64,000 bases of DNA. It comes from Actinocrinis sp035605935. Its GTDB lineage: Bacteria > Actinomycetota > Actinomycetes > Streptomycetales > Catenulisporaceae. The notes under the pieces were generated by a model. It was not told where the DNA came from. It ran no database searches and saw nothing but the letters and a program-made list of their open reading frames with translations. A program made the position numbers and the translations under genes. How positions within the stretch are numbered: the stretch's first letter is position 1; each line of letters begins with the position of its first letter. The DNA lies in NCBI RefSeq assembly GCF_035605935.1, contig NZ_DATNGK010000169.1, positions 1 to 64,000 on the forward strand, in the 5' to 3' direction. Positions 16,439 through 23,714 of the stretch are shown here, in pieces.

Positions 16439-16921
16439 ATGACCGCGCTGGAACTGCCGAATCCTGGCGTCCGCACCGGACGACAGGTCAGCTCTCTACG
16501 CGGACGCTGGTCGCTCGCGGCCGGCGGCACCGTCGAGGCCCGAACGCGCGGCCGCCGGTGGAATCCGGCGATGCTGCTTCGGCGCAACGACGTCCGAACG
16601 CTTCCGATCCTTTCAGGTGCGCTCATCGTCGGCGATCCGGTACATCTGACGGTGGGTGAGATCGCGGTCGCCGCCGACAAGACGCACTCGGTGCGCCTTA
16701 CCTTGGCTGAGATCACCGCGCTCGGGAATCGCCGCTACGCGACCGAACTCATCGCCTCTGCCCTCGGTGAAGACGCCGGCCCTGATGAGACGGTGCGCCT
16801 TGAGGGTTACGCGGATCGGGTACGCGGTGGCGCGTTGCGGCTCGTGCTCAACGGTCCCGCGCCAAGCGGCCTCGGCCCGGCCGGCACCCGCATTCGGGTA
16901 TCGGCTGTTTTCGAGCGCTGA
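16439..16921 (+). CDS. Hypothetical protein
   Basis: 160-residue protein that I do not recognise. The start is ATG 16439, four nucleotides after GGAGGG; the frame is open further upstream but that part is Pro/Gly-rich and unlikely to be coding. The N-terminal third is Arg-rich (RTGRQVSSLRGRWSLAAGG); the rest alternates beta-type segments (SGALIVGDPVHLTVGEIAVAA, VRLTLAEITALGNRRYATEL, GGALRLVLNGPAP) and ends in IRVSAVFER. No signal peptide or membrane segment. Codon third positions are less GC-biased than the neighbours, so coding status is likely but not certain. Confidence 0.55.
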   Translation: MTALELPNPGVRTGRQVSSLRGRWSLAAGGTVEARTRGRRWNPAMLLRRNDVRTLPILSGALIVGDPVHLTVGEIAVAADKTHSVRLTLAEITALGNRRYATELIASALGEDAGPDETVRLEGYADRVRGGALRLVLNGPAPSGLGPAGTRIRVSAVFER

Positions 16922-17146
16922 TTCGTCGAAGTATCAGGCGAAGAGCCGTCAGGTCTCTGCGACGTTCGGGTGCGCACGTGTTCTGATTTCCGCTGCGAAC
17001 GGTTGCTCCTCGGCCACCCGGAGTTCACCTTTCGTTTGATTGAGCCTGCGAGAAAAGGAGCCAATCGAGCCACTACATCGGAGGCGCACGGCTGGTGGCG
17101 GACGGCACATGGCCGCAGCGGGTTTCCGATTGGGGGTAAGTCACCG

Positions 17147-17761
17147 ATGACCAGGTTCTACCGCCCGGACCGGATCGACTACGACGTCGTGGTGCTGGAC
17201 CAGCAGACCGGGAGCAGCCGCTGGACGACCGCCGGGGTGGAGGTCGTGGACCGGCCGCAGGCGCTGGTCGACGGAGGCGGCTCAATGGCCAGCGACGCCT
17301 TCCGCGGCTACGCCGCCTCGGTCGCGTCACGGCTGCGCGACTTCGCCGACCACATCTCGGGTGCGGACCGGATCGGCGCCAACGTGCACCGCTACCAGAG
17401 CTACCAGGCGGTGCGCGCGGTTCTGCGCGACGAGCAGGGCCTGGTGCTGGCCGAGGTGCGCTGCGACGGTTCCGTCACGATTCCCGGCGAGCTGGACGAG
17501 GACCTGCGCCGGCAGTTCATCGGCATGATCAACGGCTGGCTGCCGATGACGATTCGCGAGGTCGACCGCAGCTCGTACCAGAACGCGCTCGCGTCGCTGG
17601 TCAAGGCGCGGCGCGTGGTGGACGCGATGCTGCGCGAGGTGGTGGGGCTGGCAGCCGGCGGTCTTGAGCCGATGCCGTGGGAGAAGGTGGCCGCCGCGAT
17701 GGGCGTGCCGCCGGAGACCCTGGATTCCTGGTATCGCGCGCCAGACGGCCTCACGAAGTGA
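17147..17761 (+). CDS. Hypothetical protein
   Basis: 204-residue soluble protein, unrecognised. ATG 17147 is chosen because the preceding frame lacks coding character and a GGGGGT purine run lies upstream. Content: MTRFYRPDRIDYDVVVLDQQ, a helical middle (FRGYAASVASRLRDFADHISG), a possible beta-sheet segment (VRAVLRDEQGLVLAEVRCDG) and a C-terminus resembling a helix-turn-helix (MPWEKVAAAMGVPPETLDSWYRAPD), which could bind DNA. The arrangement just upstream of uppP (97-bp gap) suggests possible cotranscription. Confidence 0.65.
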   Translation: MTRFYRPDRIDYDVVVLDQQTGSSRWTTAGVEVVDRPQALVDGGGSMASDAFRGYAASVASRLRDFADHISGADRIGANVHRYQSYQAVRAVLRDEQGLVLAEVRCDGSVTIPGELDEDLRRQFIGMINGWLPMTIREVDRSSYQNALASLVKARRVVDAMLREVVGLAAGGLEPMPWEKVAAAMGVPPETLDSWYRAPDGLTK

Positions 17762-17858
17762 CTATTGTTTTCCTGACTCGCCGCGCGCTGCGCCCGAGGA
17801 CCGGCTCTACACCGCTGCCGACCGGTACTCAGGGCCGACTATCTCCAGGGGTTGTGAC

Positions 17859-18890
17859 TTGTCCGGTACCGTGACGTATCTCGAAGCGATCGTGATCGGC
17901 CTGGTGCAGGGTGTGGCCGAGCTCTTTCCCGTCTCCAGCCTCGGGCACGCGGTGCTGATCCCGGCCTTCCTCGGTGGCAGCTGGGCGAGCACGCTGGACA
18001 TGACCGCGGACAAGTCGCCCTACCTGGCGCTGGTGGTCGCGCTGCACGTGGCCACGGCCTGCGCGCTGCTGCTGTTCTTCTGGCGCGACTGGGTCCGGGT
18101 GATCAAGGGACTGGTCAGTTCCATCCGCAACCGGCAGATCCAGACTCCGTACGAGAAGCTGGCCTGGCTGCTGATCGTCGGCACCATCCCGGTCGGCCTG
18201 GCCGGTCTGGTGCTGGACAAGCTGCTGCGCCAGCACCTGGGCAAGCCGGTATGGGCAGGCGTGTTCCTCGCTATCAATGGGCTGATCCTCATCGGCGCCG
18301 AGCGGCTGCGCGGCGGGAGCGCCGCGGCGACCGAGGACGCGGGCGGCTCGGGGCGCAGGGCGGACCGCGGCAGGCGTGGTGACCGGGCGGCGGCGGCCGC
18401 GATGGTGAACGGCGGCACCCGGCGCAAGCAGAGCACCGCGACGCTGGAGCCGCAGCGCGAACTGGACCGGCACGGCCGCGAGCTGCCGCCGGAGATCGCC
18501 AGCGATGTGCGGCTGGCCAGGCTCTCGCGCGGTACCGCGGTGCAGATCGGCGCGGCGCAGATCCTCGGCCTGTTCCCGGGGCTGAGCCGTTCGGGCGCGA
18601 CGATCGTGACGGGCCTGTTCAAGGGGCTGCACCACGAGGACGCCGCGCGCTTCGCGTTCCTGCTGGCCACGCCGGTGATCCTGCTGGCCGGCCTGTACAA
18701 GCTGCCGGAACTTGCGAAGCCGGAGAACTCGGCCGTGATCGGCCCGGCCATCGCCGGGTCGCTGATCGCGTTCGTGGCCTCGTACATCTCGGTGCGTTTC
18801 CTGGTGCGGTACTTCGAGACCAGGACGCTGACACCGTTCGCGATCTACTGCCTCGTGGTGGGCGTCATCTCAGTGGCCCGCTTCGCCTGA
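17859..18890 (+). CDS. uppP: Undecaprenyl-diphosphatase (BacA/UppP)
   Basis: Integral membrane phosphatase that dephosphorylates undecaprenyl pyrophosphate to recycle the lipid carrier for peptidoglycan and other envelope polymers. I start at TTG 17859, 7 nt after AGGGG; a later GTG (17871) is an alternative. The two hallmark motifs are present: GLVQGVAELFPVSSLGHAVL near the N-terminus and LFPGLSRSGATIVTG in the second half. Length is 343 residues against about 275 usual, owing to a charged, disordered insertion at about residues 149-225 (from RLRGGSAAA to ARLSRG) in a cytosolic loop. At least seven membrane helices. A 16-bp tandem repeat begins at its stop. Confidence 0.93.
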   Translation: MSGTVTYLEAIVIGLVQGVAELFPVSSLGHAVLIPAFLGGSWASTLDMTADKSPYLALVVALHVATACALLLFFWRDWVRVIKGLVSSIRNRQIQTPYEKLAWLLIVGTIPVGLAGLVLDKLLRQHLGKPVWAGVFLAINGLILIGAERLRGGSAAATEDAGGSGRRADRGRRGDRAAAAAMVNGGTRRKQSTATLEPQRELDRHGRELPPEIASDVRLARLSRGTAVQIGAAQILGLFPGLSRSGATIVTGLFKGLHHEDAARFAFLLATPVILLAGLYKLPELAKPENSAVIGPAIAGSLIAFVASYISVRFLVRYFETRTLTPFAIYCLVVGVISVARFA

Positions 18891-18958
18891 CGGCTATTGC
18901 ACCTGACTCCTGCTGCACCTGGCTCTTGCCGCGCCTGATCGTTGCTGCGCCTGAGCGT
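18879..18958 (+). repeat. 16-bp tandem repeat, five degenerate units, starting at the uppP stop
   Basis: Units at 18879, 18895, 18911, 18927 and 18943, each 16 bp, approximating TGCTGCGCCTGAGCGT. The first unit is the coding end of uppP with its TGA; the array fills the whole 67-bp gap to the convergent MarR stop. Several units keep a CTGA core, placing stops in more than one frame. Confidence 0.75.
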
Positions 18959-19530
18959 TAGGACGCGGCGCGAGCGCGGGCCGCGGCCTGCATTTCCGCC
19001 ATCGCGTTCGGGCAGCCGAGGCCCGGTGACTGGCGCAGCTTGCCGGCGATGACGCCCATCGCGCGGCCGACGACCTCGATCTCCTCCGGAGACATCAGGT
19101 CTATGAACAGCTCGCGCACGTCGTCCACGTGTCCGGGAGCGGCCGAGCGCATCAGCGCCCAGCCCTGCTCGGTGATGACCGCGAACGCGCCGCGCCGGTC
19201 CGAGGGGCAGTCCTGCCTTTCGACGAGCCCGGACTTCTCCATGCGGCCGATCTGGTGCGAGAGCCGGCTCTTCGACAGCGAGGTGCGGTTGGCCAGCTCG
19301 GTCATCCGCAGCTTGCCTTCCGCCGACTCGGAGAGCTCCACCAGCACCTGATAGTCGGTCAGGTTCAGGTCGTGCCGATCGTGCAGCCGGTCCTCGAGCT
19401 GCGCCGGAAGCAACCGCATGACTTCGAGCCAGGCGCGCCAGGTCTGCTGCTCGGCGTCGGACAGCCAGCGCGGCTCGGCGACCGTGGCCGCCGTGCCGCC
19501 CGCTGCGGTACGCGTGTCTTCCAGGCTCAT
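18958..19530 (-). CDS. MarR family transcriptional regulator
   Basis: 190-residue winged-helix regulator. The core covers residues about 25-150: WRAWLEVMRLLPAQLEDRLH, the recognition region KLRMTELANRTSLSKSRLSHQIGRMEKSGLVER and the wing DCPSDRRGAFAVITEQG. Start ATG 19530. The palindrome TAGTTGAACTA lies 21-31 bp upstream and is the probable autoregulatory operator. It lies downstream of a DUF2127 gene on the same strand (39-bp gap) and converges on uppP. Target genes and ligand unknown. Confidence 0.9.
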   Translation of the reverse strand: MSLEDTRTAAGGTAATVAEPRWLSDAEQQTWRAWLEVMRLLPAQLEDRLHDRHDLNLTDYQVLVELSESAEGKLRMTELANRTSLSKSRLSHQIGRMEKSGLVERQDCPSDRRGAFAVITEQGWALMRSAAPGHVDDVRELFIDLMSPEEIEVVGRAMGVIAGKLRQSPGLGCPNAMAEMQAAARARAAS

Positions 19531-19550
19531 GTCTCCATGATACCTTGCAG

Positions 19551-19561
19551 TAGTTGAACTA
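19551..19561. promoter_or_regulatory. Palindrome TAGTTGAACTA, probable MarR operator
   Basis: Perfect 5-1-5 inverted repeat just upstream of the MarR start (19530) and overlapping the end of the DUF2127 gene region. MarR proteins typically bind AT-rich palindromes of this kind at their own promoter. Confidence 0.6.
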
Positions 19562-19569
19562 TGAACATT

Positions 19570-20466
19570 TTATTCGCTGGAAGGATGTACCGCCGCGCGC
19601 TCTCGGCTCGGCGAGTCCGCTCCAGCCTCGCTGATCTCGCCGGTCTGCGTTTCGACGTCGGCGACGGCCGCAGGTGCGGCGGTAGTCAGCGCCTCCTCGG
19701 CGGCCCGATCCGGCATCTCGCCCGCCGCCTTCTCGATCTCCAGCAGCGATTCGCTGTGCAGTTCCCGTTCGGCTGCGGCCTTTCCGCCACGCAGCCCGAA
19801 CAACCGCTTCGACAGCAACAGGTACAGCACGGCGACCACGTTGAGGGCAAAGGTGGCGATCTTGAACGCGGACTGCTTGCTGATGATCTCGTGGATCTCG
19901 ATCGGCAGGAACGCGGCGGTGGCCACCACGGCGAAGTACTCGCCCCAGCGTTTGGCCAGCCACAGGCCGACCGCCTCGATCAGTTCGATCACCGCGTAGG
20001 CGGCCAGCAGGAGCGCGACGACGGTGAGAGTGGAGTGTTTGTAGTTGAAGGACTTGCGGATCGTGTCGACGATCGAGGAATGATCCAGGTCGTAGCCCCA
20101 GTGCGTGGCCAGCGGCCTGAACAGGGTGAGGTCCTTCTCGAACAGCTGCGACAGCGCGCCCTGCGAGTTCTCGAACCGCCACACCGCGTAGGCCGCCGCG
20201 CCGACCAGGAAGAAGCGGAACACCCGCTCGACCGCGAGCAGCCGCATGATCAGCAGCGAACGCAGCGCCTTGCCGCGCGGAACCACCGGGGCGTCGGTCG
20301 CCGGGCCGGTCGCCTTCGGCGTCTCAAGCACGAAGTCGCCGCACCGCAGGCAGCGCCAAGCCGGCCCGAGCGCCGTCTCGGCCTTGATCCGGTCGCGGTA
20401 CTCCGGTTCGACGGGCTCGTAGAGGACGTGCCCCCGCCGCGCGCAATGGCGCCTGTTCCAATCCAT
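19570..20466 (-). CDS. DUF2127 family membrane protein with N-terminal CXXC
   Basis: 298-residue protein. The N-terminal cytosolic domain carries CLRCGDFV, a possible zinc or redox CXXC pair, after MDWNRRHCARRGH. DUF2127 follows with about four helices (LLIMRLLAVERVFRFFLVGAAAY, STLTVVALLLAAYAVIELIEAVGLWLAKRW, YFAVVATAAFLPIEIHEI, IATFALNVVAVLYLLLSKRLFG, given in parts). The last 70 residues are acidic and Ala-rich. ATG 20466 is preferred over an in-frame GTG two codons earlier because homologues begin MDW. Function unknown. Confidence 0.8.
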   Translation of the reverse strand: MDWNRRHCARRGHVLYEPVEPEYRDRIKAETALGPAWRCLRCGDFVLETPKATGPATDAPVVPRGKALRSLLIMRLLAVERVFRFFLVGAAAYAVWRFENSQGALSQLFEKDLTLFRPLATHWGYDLDHSSIVDTIRKSFNYKHSTLTVVALLLAAYAVIELIEAVGLWLAKRWGEYFAVVATAAFLPIEIHEIISKQSAFKIATFALNVVAVLYLLLSKRLFGLRGGKAAAERELHSESLLEIEKAAGEMPDRAAEEALTTAAPAAVADVETQTGEISEAGADSPSRERAAVHPSSE

Positions 20467-20624
20467 GGCCACACAGATTAGGTGCCGGGGCGCGGCTGTG
20501 ACAGGAGTCTCGCCAAGCCGTGCACTTTTTCCCGACCAGCCGTCGGTAAGATGGTCTCGCGCAAGCCGCGCCTCCCGCTCTCAGCGCTGATCCGTCAAGG
20601 ACGCTGAACTATCAAGGATCACCT

Positions 20625-20987
20625 ATGCCCGAAACGGCCACGATCATGAACAACACCGGCCAAAGGAACACGTTCAGCCGGTACTTCCTGCCGGTCTCGC
20701 TCGCCGAGGGCGCCTCCTTCCTCCTCCTGCTGTGCGTGGCCATGCCGCTTAAGTACGCGGCCGGCCTGCCGATCGCCGTGACGATCATGGGGACGATTCA
20801 CGGCCTGCTGTTCATCGGCTACGTCCTGCTGGCGCTCGACGGCTGGCGTCGGCAGCGCTGGAGCATCAAGCGCGTCGTCTGGGTGCTGGTGATGTCCGTC
20901 CTGCCGACCGGGGCGTTCTTCGCCGAGCGCTCGGTACGTGCCGAGCTGTCGCAGCCCATCACCGCTCCCGAGCCGGTCGCCGCCTAA
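20625..20987 (+). CDS. DUF3817 family membrane protein
   Basis: 120-residue inner-membrane protein. DUF3817 pattern: SRYFLPVSLAEGASFLLLLCVAMPLKY, GTIHGLLFIGYVLLALDGWRRQRW and VVWVLVMSVLPTGAFFAERSVRAE, about three helices, here quoted in parts. AAGGA lies 6 nt before ATG 20625. It diverges from the DUF2127 gene. Function unknown; small proteins of this family are common in actinobacteria. Confidence 0.85.
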   Translation: MPETATIMNNTGQRNTFSRYFLPVSLAEGASFLLLLCVAMPLKYAAGLPIAVTIMGTIHGLLFIGYVLLALDGWRRQRWSIKRVVWVLVMSVLPTGAFFAERSVRAELSQPITAPEPVAA

Positions 20988-21164
20988 CGTTCCCCCGGCC
21001 GCCGCTCCCGCTGTCCGCTCCGCTCCAGGTTTCCACCACCGGCGCGCAACACACCGTCCCAATCCTTGGGATGCCTGGTCCGCGCCCCGGACCGGGTGGG
21101 AGGATATTCCCCGCGAGTAACAAGCGGAATCGGCGTACGACGAGCGACAGGCAAGGAGCCGACC

Positions 21165-23030
21165 ATGCCGGCATTGCGGTCACGCACCTCGACTCACGGA
21201 CGGAACATGGCCGGCGCGCGGGCGCTGTGGCGGGCCACCGGCATGGCCGAGTCGGACTTCGGCAAACCGATCGTCGCGATCGCCAACTCGTTCACCCAGT
21301 TCGTGCCGGGCCACGTGCACCTGCGCAACGTCGGCGAGATCGTGGCCGAGTCGGTTGTCGGCGCCGGGGGTGTGGCCAAGGAGTTCAACACGATCGCGGT
21401 CGACGACGGCATCGCGATGGGCCACGGCGGCATGCTCTATTCGCTGCCTTCCCGCGAGCTGATCGCCGACGCGGTCGAGTACATGGTCAATGCGCACTGC
21501 GCCGACGCGCTGGTGTGCATCTCCAACTGCGACAAGATCACCCCCGGCATGCTGATGGCCGCGCTGCGCCTCAACATCCCGACCGTGTTCGTCTCCGGCG
21601 GACCGATGGAGGCCGGGCAGGCGCACATCCGCGACGGCGTGGCCTACGACAAGCTCGACCTGATCGACGCCATGTCGGCGGCCGCGGACGAGAACGTGTC
21701 CGACGACACCCTCGACACCATCGAGCGCTCCGCCTGTCCGACCTGCGGCTCCTGCTCCGGGATGTTCACCGCGAACTCGATGAACTGCCTGGTCGAAGCG
21801 CTCGGCCTCGGGCTGCCCGGCAATGGCTCGACCCTGGCCACGCACGCCAAGCGGCGCGCCCTGTTCGAGCGGGCCGGATCCCTGGTCATCGAGCTGGCCA
21901 AGCGTTACTACGAGCAGGACGACGAGTCGGTCCTGCCGCGCGCGATCGCCACTCCCGCCGCGTTCGGCAACGCGATGGCGCTCGATGTGGCGATGGGCGG
22001 CTCGACGAACACCGTGCTGCACCTGCTGGCCGCCGCGCAGGAGGCCGGGGTCGGTTTCGGGCTCAAGGAGATCGACGCGACCAGCCGCCGGGTGCCGTGC
22101 ATCGCGAAGGTGGCCCCGAACAAGGCCTCGCTGAGTAAGACGTATTACATGGAGGACGTGCACCGGGCCGGCGGCATCCCGGCGATCCTCGGTGAGCTGA
22201 ACCGGGGCGGATTGCTCGACGATTCGGTGCACGCGGTGCACTCCCCGACCCTGACCGCCTGGTTGAACCAGTGGGACGTGCGCGGCGGCAAGGCCGACGA
22301 CGAGGCATTCGAGCTCTTCCACGCGGCGCCGGGCGGCGTGCGCACGACGGAGCCGTTCTCCACGGAGAACCGCTGGTCCTCGCTGGACACCGATGGGGAG
22401 AACGGCTGCATCCGCGCCGTCCCGCACGCCTACACCAAGGACGGCGGCCTGGCAGTGCTCTGGGGCAACATCGCGGCCGACGGCGCGGTGGTGAAGACGG
22501 CGGGCGTCGCCGAGTCGATCTGGAGCTTCCGCGGCCCGGCGCGCGTGTTCGAGTCGCAGGAGCAGGCGGTCGAGGCGATCATGGGCAACCAGATCGTCGC
22601 GGGCGATGTGGTGGTCATCCGCTACGAGGGCCCGAAGGGCGGGCCGGGCATGCAGGAGATGCTGTACCCGACCGCGTTCCTCAAGGGCAAGGGCCTCGGC
22701 GCGAAGTGCGCGCTGATCACCGATGGCCGGTTCTCCGGCGGGACCTCGGGTCTCTCGATCGGCCACGTCTCCCCCGAGGCGGCGGCCGGCGGCATGATCG
22801 CGCTGGTCGAGGAGGGCGACGAGATCGCGATCGACATCCGGGACCGCTCGATCACGCTGGATGTGCCCGACGAGGTGCTGGCCGCCCGTCGCGCCGCGCT
22901 GGAGGCCGGGAACGGCTACCGCCCGGCCGACCGTGACCGCCCGATCTCGCTGGCGCTCAAGGCGTACGCGCTGCTGGCCACCTCGGCGGCGACCGGAGCC
23001 GTGCGCGACCGGGCGCTGCTCGAAGGCTGA
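21165..23030 (+). CDS. ilvD: Dihydroxy-acid dehydratase
   Basis: Cytoplasmic Fe-S enzyme dehydrating 2,3-dihydroxy-isovalerate and -methylvalerate in valine, isoleucine and leucine/pantothenate synthesis. ATG 21165 follows AAGGAG by 6 nt; the open frame extends upstream without support. The 621-residue protein is of the long E. coli-like type. The cluster cysteines are visible in SNCDKITPGML and in CPTCGSCSGMFTANSMNCL; the Mg2+/lysine region follows the N-terminus (ANSFTQFVPGHVHL, AVDDGIAMGHGGM). The C-terminal swivel domain contains GRFSGGTSGLSIGHVSPEAA. No leader peptide or T-box is visible upstream. A MarR gene follows after 58 bp. Confidence 0.96.
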   Translation: MPALRSRTSTHGRNMAGARALWRATGMAESDFGKPIVAIANSFTQFVPGHVHLRNVGEIVAESVVGAGGVAKEFNTIAVDDGIAMGHGGMLYSLPSRELIADAVEYMVNAHCADALVCISNCDKITPGMLMAALRLNIPTVFVSGGPMEAGQAHIRDGVAYDKLDLIDAMSAAADENVSDDTLDTIERSACPTCGSCSGMFTANSMNCLVEALGLGLPGNGSTLATHAKRRALFERAGSLVIELAKRYYEQDDESVLPRAIATPAAFGNAMALDVAMGGSTNTVLHLLAAAQEAGVGFGLKEIDATSRRVPCIAKVAPNKASLSKTYYMEDVHRAGGIPAILGELNRGGLLDDSVHAVHSPTLTAWLNQWDVRGGKADDEAFELFHAAPGGVRTTEPFSTENRWSSLDTDGENGCIRAVPHAYTKDGGLAVLWGNIAADGAVVKTAGVAESIWSFRGPARVFESQEQAVEAIMGNQIVAGDVVVIRYEGPKGGPGMQEMLYPTAFLKGKGLGAKCALITDGRFSGGTSGLSIGHVSPEAAAGGMIALVEEGDEIAIDIRDRSITLDVPDEVLAARRAALEAGNGYRPADRDRPISLALKAYALLATSAATGAVRDRALLEG

Positions 23031-23088
23031 GTCAGGCCGCACGCGACCTACGAGGCGCGCGGCCACCTGCAAGGAGAAAGACGGTCCG

Positions 23089-23646
23089 ATGCCGAACCAG
23101 GCCAGCCAGGGTGGCCGCCTGCCCTTCGATCCGGTCGAGCGGGCCTTTTCGTTGTGGCAGCAGCGCTGGGGCACGTCTACCTCGATGCTCGCGGTGACCT
23201 CGCTGATGCGCGCGCATCAGCTGGTGCTCGCCGAGGTGGACGCGATCGTCAAGCCCTACGATCTGACCTTCGCCAGATACGAGGCGCTGGTGCTGCTCAC
23301 CTTCAGCCGGCGCGGTTCGCTGCCGCTCTCGAAGATCGGCGAGCGGCTCCAGGTGCATCCGACCTCGGTGACCAACATCGTGGACCGGCTGACCAAGTCG
23401 GGCCTGGTCGCGCGCAAGCCCAACCCGGAGGACGGCCGCGGCGTGCTCGCCGAGATCACGCCCGACGGCCGGGTGGTGGTGGAGAAGGCGACGGCCGACC
23501 TGATGGCCGCTCAGTTCGGCCTGGACGCGCTGGACTCGGACCAGCACCGTGCGCTGTTCGAGACGCTGCGCACGCTGCGCCTCGCCGCCGGCGATTTCAC
23601 CGAGACGGACCTCACCGACGCCGGCATCACCGAATCGGGCGAGTAA
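23089..23646 (+). CDS. MarR family transcriptional regulator
   Basis: 185-residue winged-helix regulator. ATG 23089 is chosen for the AAGGAG upstream. Helix-turn-helix and wing: PLSKIGERLQVHPTSVTNIVDRLTKSGLV and RKPNPEDGRGVLAEITPDG (split here). The N-terminus (PFDPVERAFSLWQQRWG) matches MarR proteins found next to icmA/meaA-type mutase genes in streptomycetes. The perfect palindrome TAGGACGTCCTA between this gene and the mutase gene is the obvious candidate target, so it may control branched-chain/propionyl-type acyl-CoA metabolism (inference). Confidence 0.88.
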   Translation: MPNQASQGGRLPFDPVERAFSLWQQRWGTSTSMLAVTSLMRAHQLVLAEVDAIVKPYDLTFARYEALVLLTFSRRGSLPLSKIGERLQVHPTSVTNIVDRLTKSGLVARKPNPEDGRGVLAEITPDGRVVVEKATADLMAAQFGLDALDSDQHRALFETLRTLRLAAGDFTETDLTDAGITESGE

Positions 23647-23689
23647 CCACCGATCGAGCCCTCATCGACCGCGCCGCGTCGACAGATAT

Positions 23690-23701
23690 TAGGACGTCCT
23701 A
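23690..23701. promoter_or_regulatory. Perfect palindrome TAGGACGTCCTA before the mutase gene
   Basis: Twelve-base perfect palindrome ending 13 bp before the mutase ATG, flanked by near-symmetric ATAT/GTAC. Its position over the ribosome-binding or promoter region suggests repression, with the neighbouring MarR as candidate binder. Confidence 0.6.
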
Positions 23702-23714
23702 GTACTTTGGACGC

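Noticed and set aside
21180..23174. 664-codon minus-strand frame opposite ilvD
   Set aside because: Antisense artefact of GC-rich codons; ilvD has all catalytic motifs and a proper ribosome-binding site.
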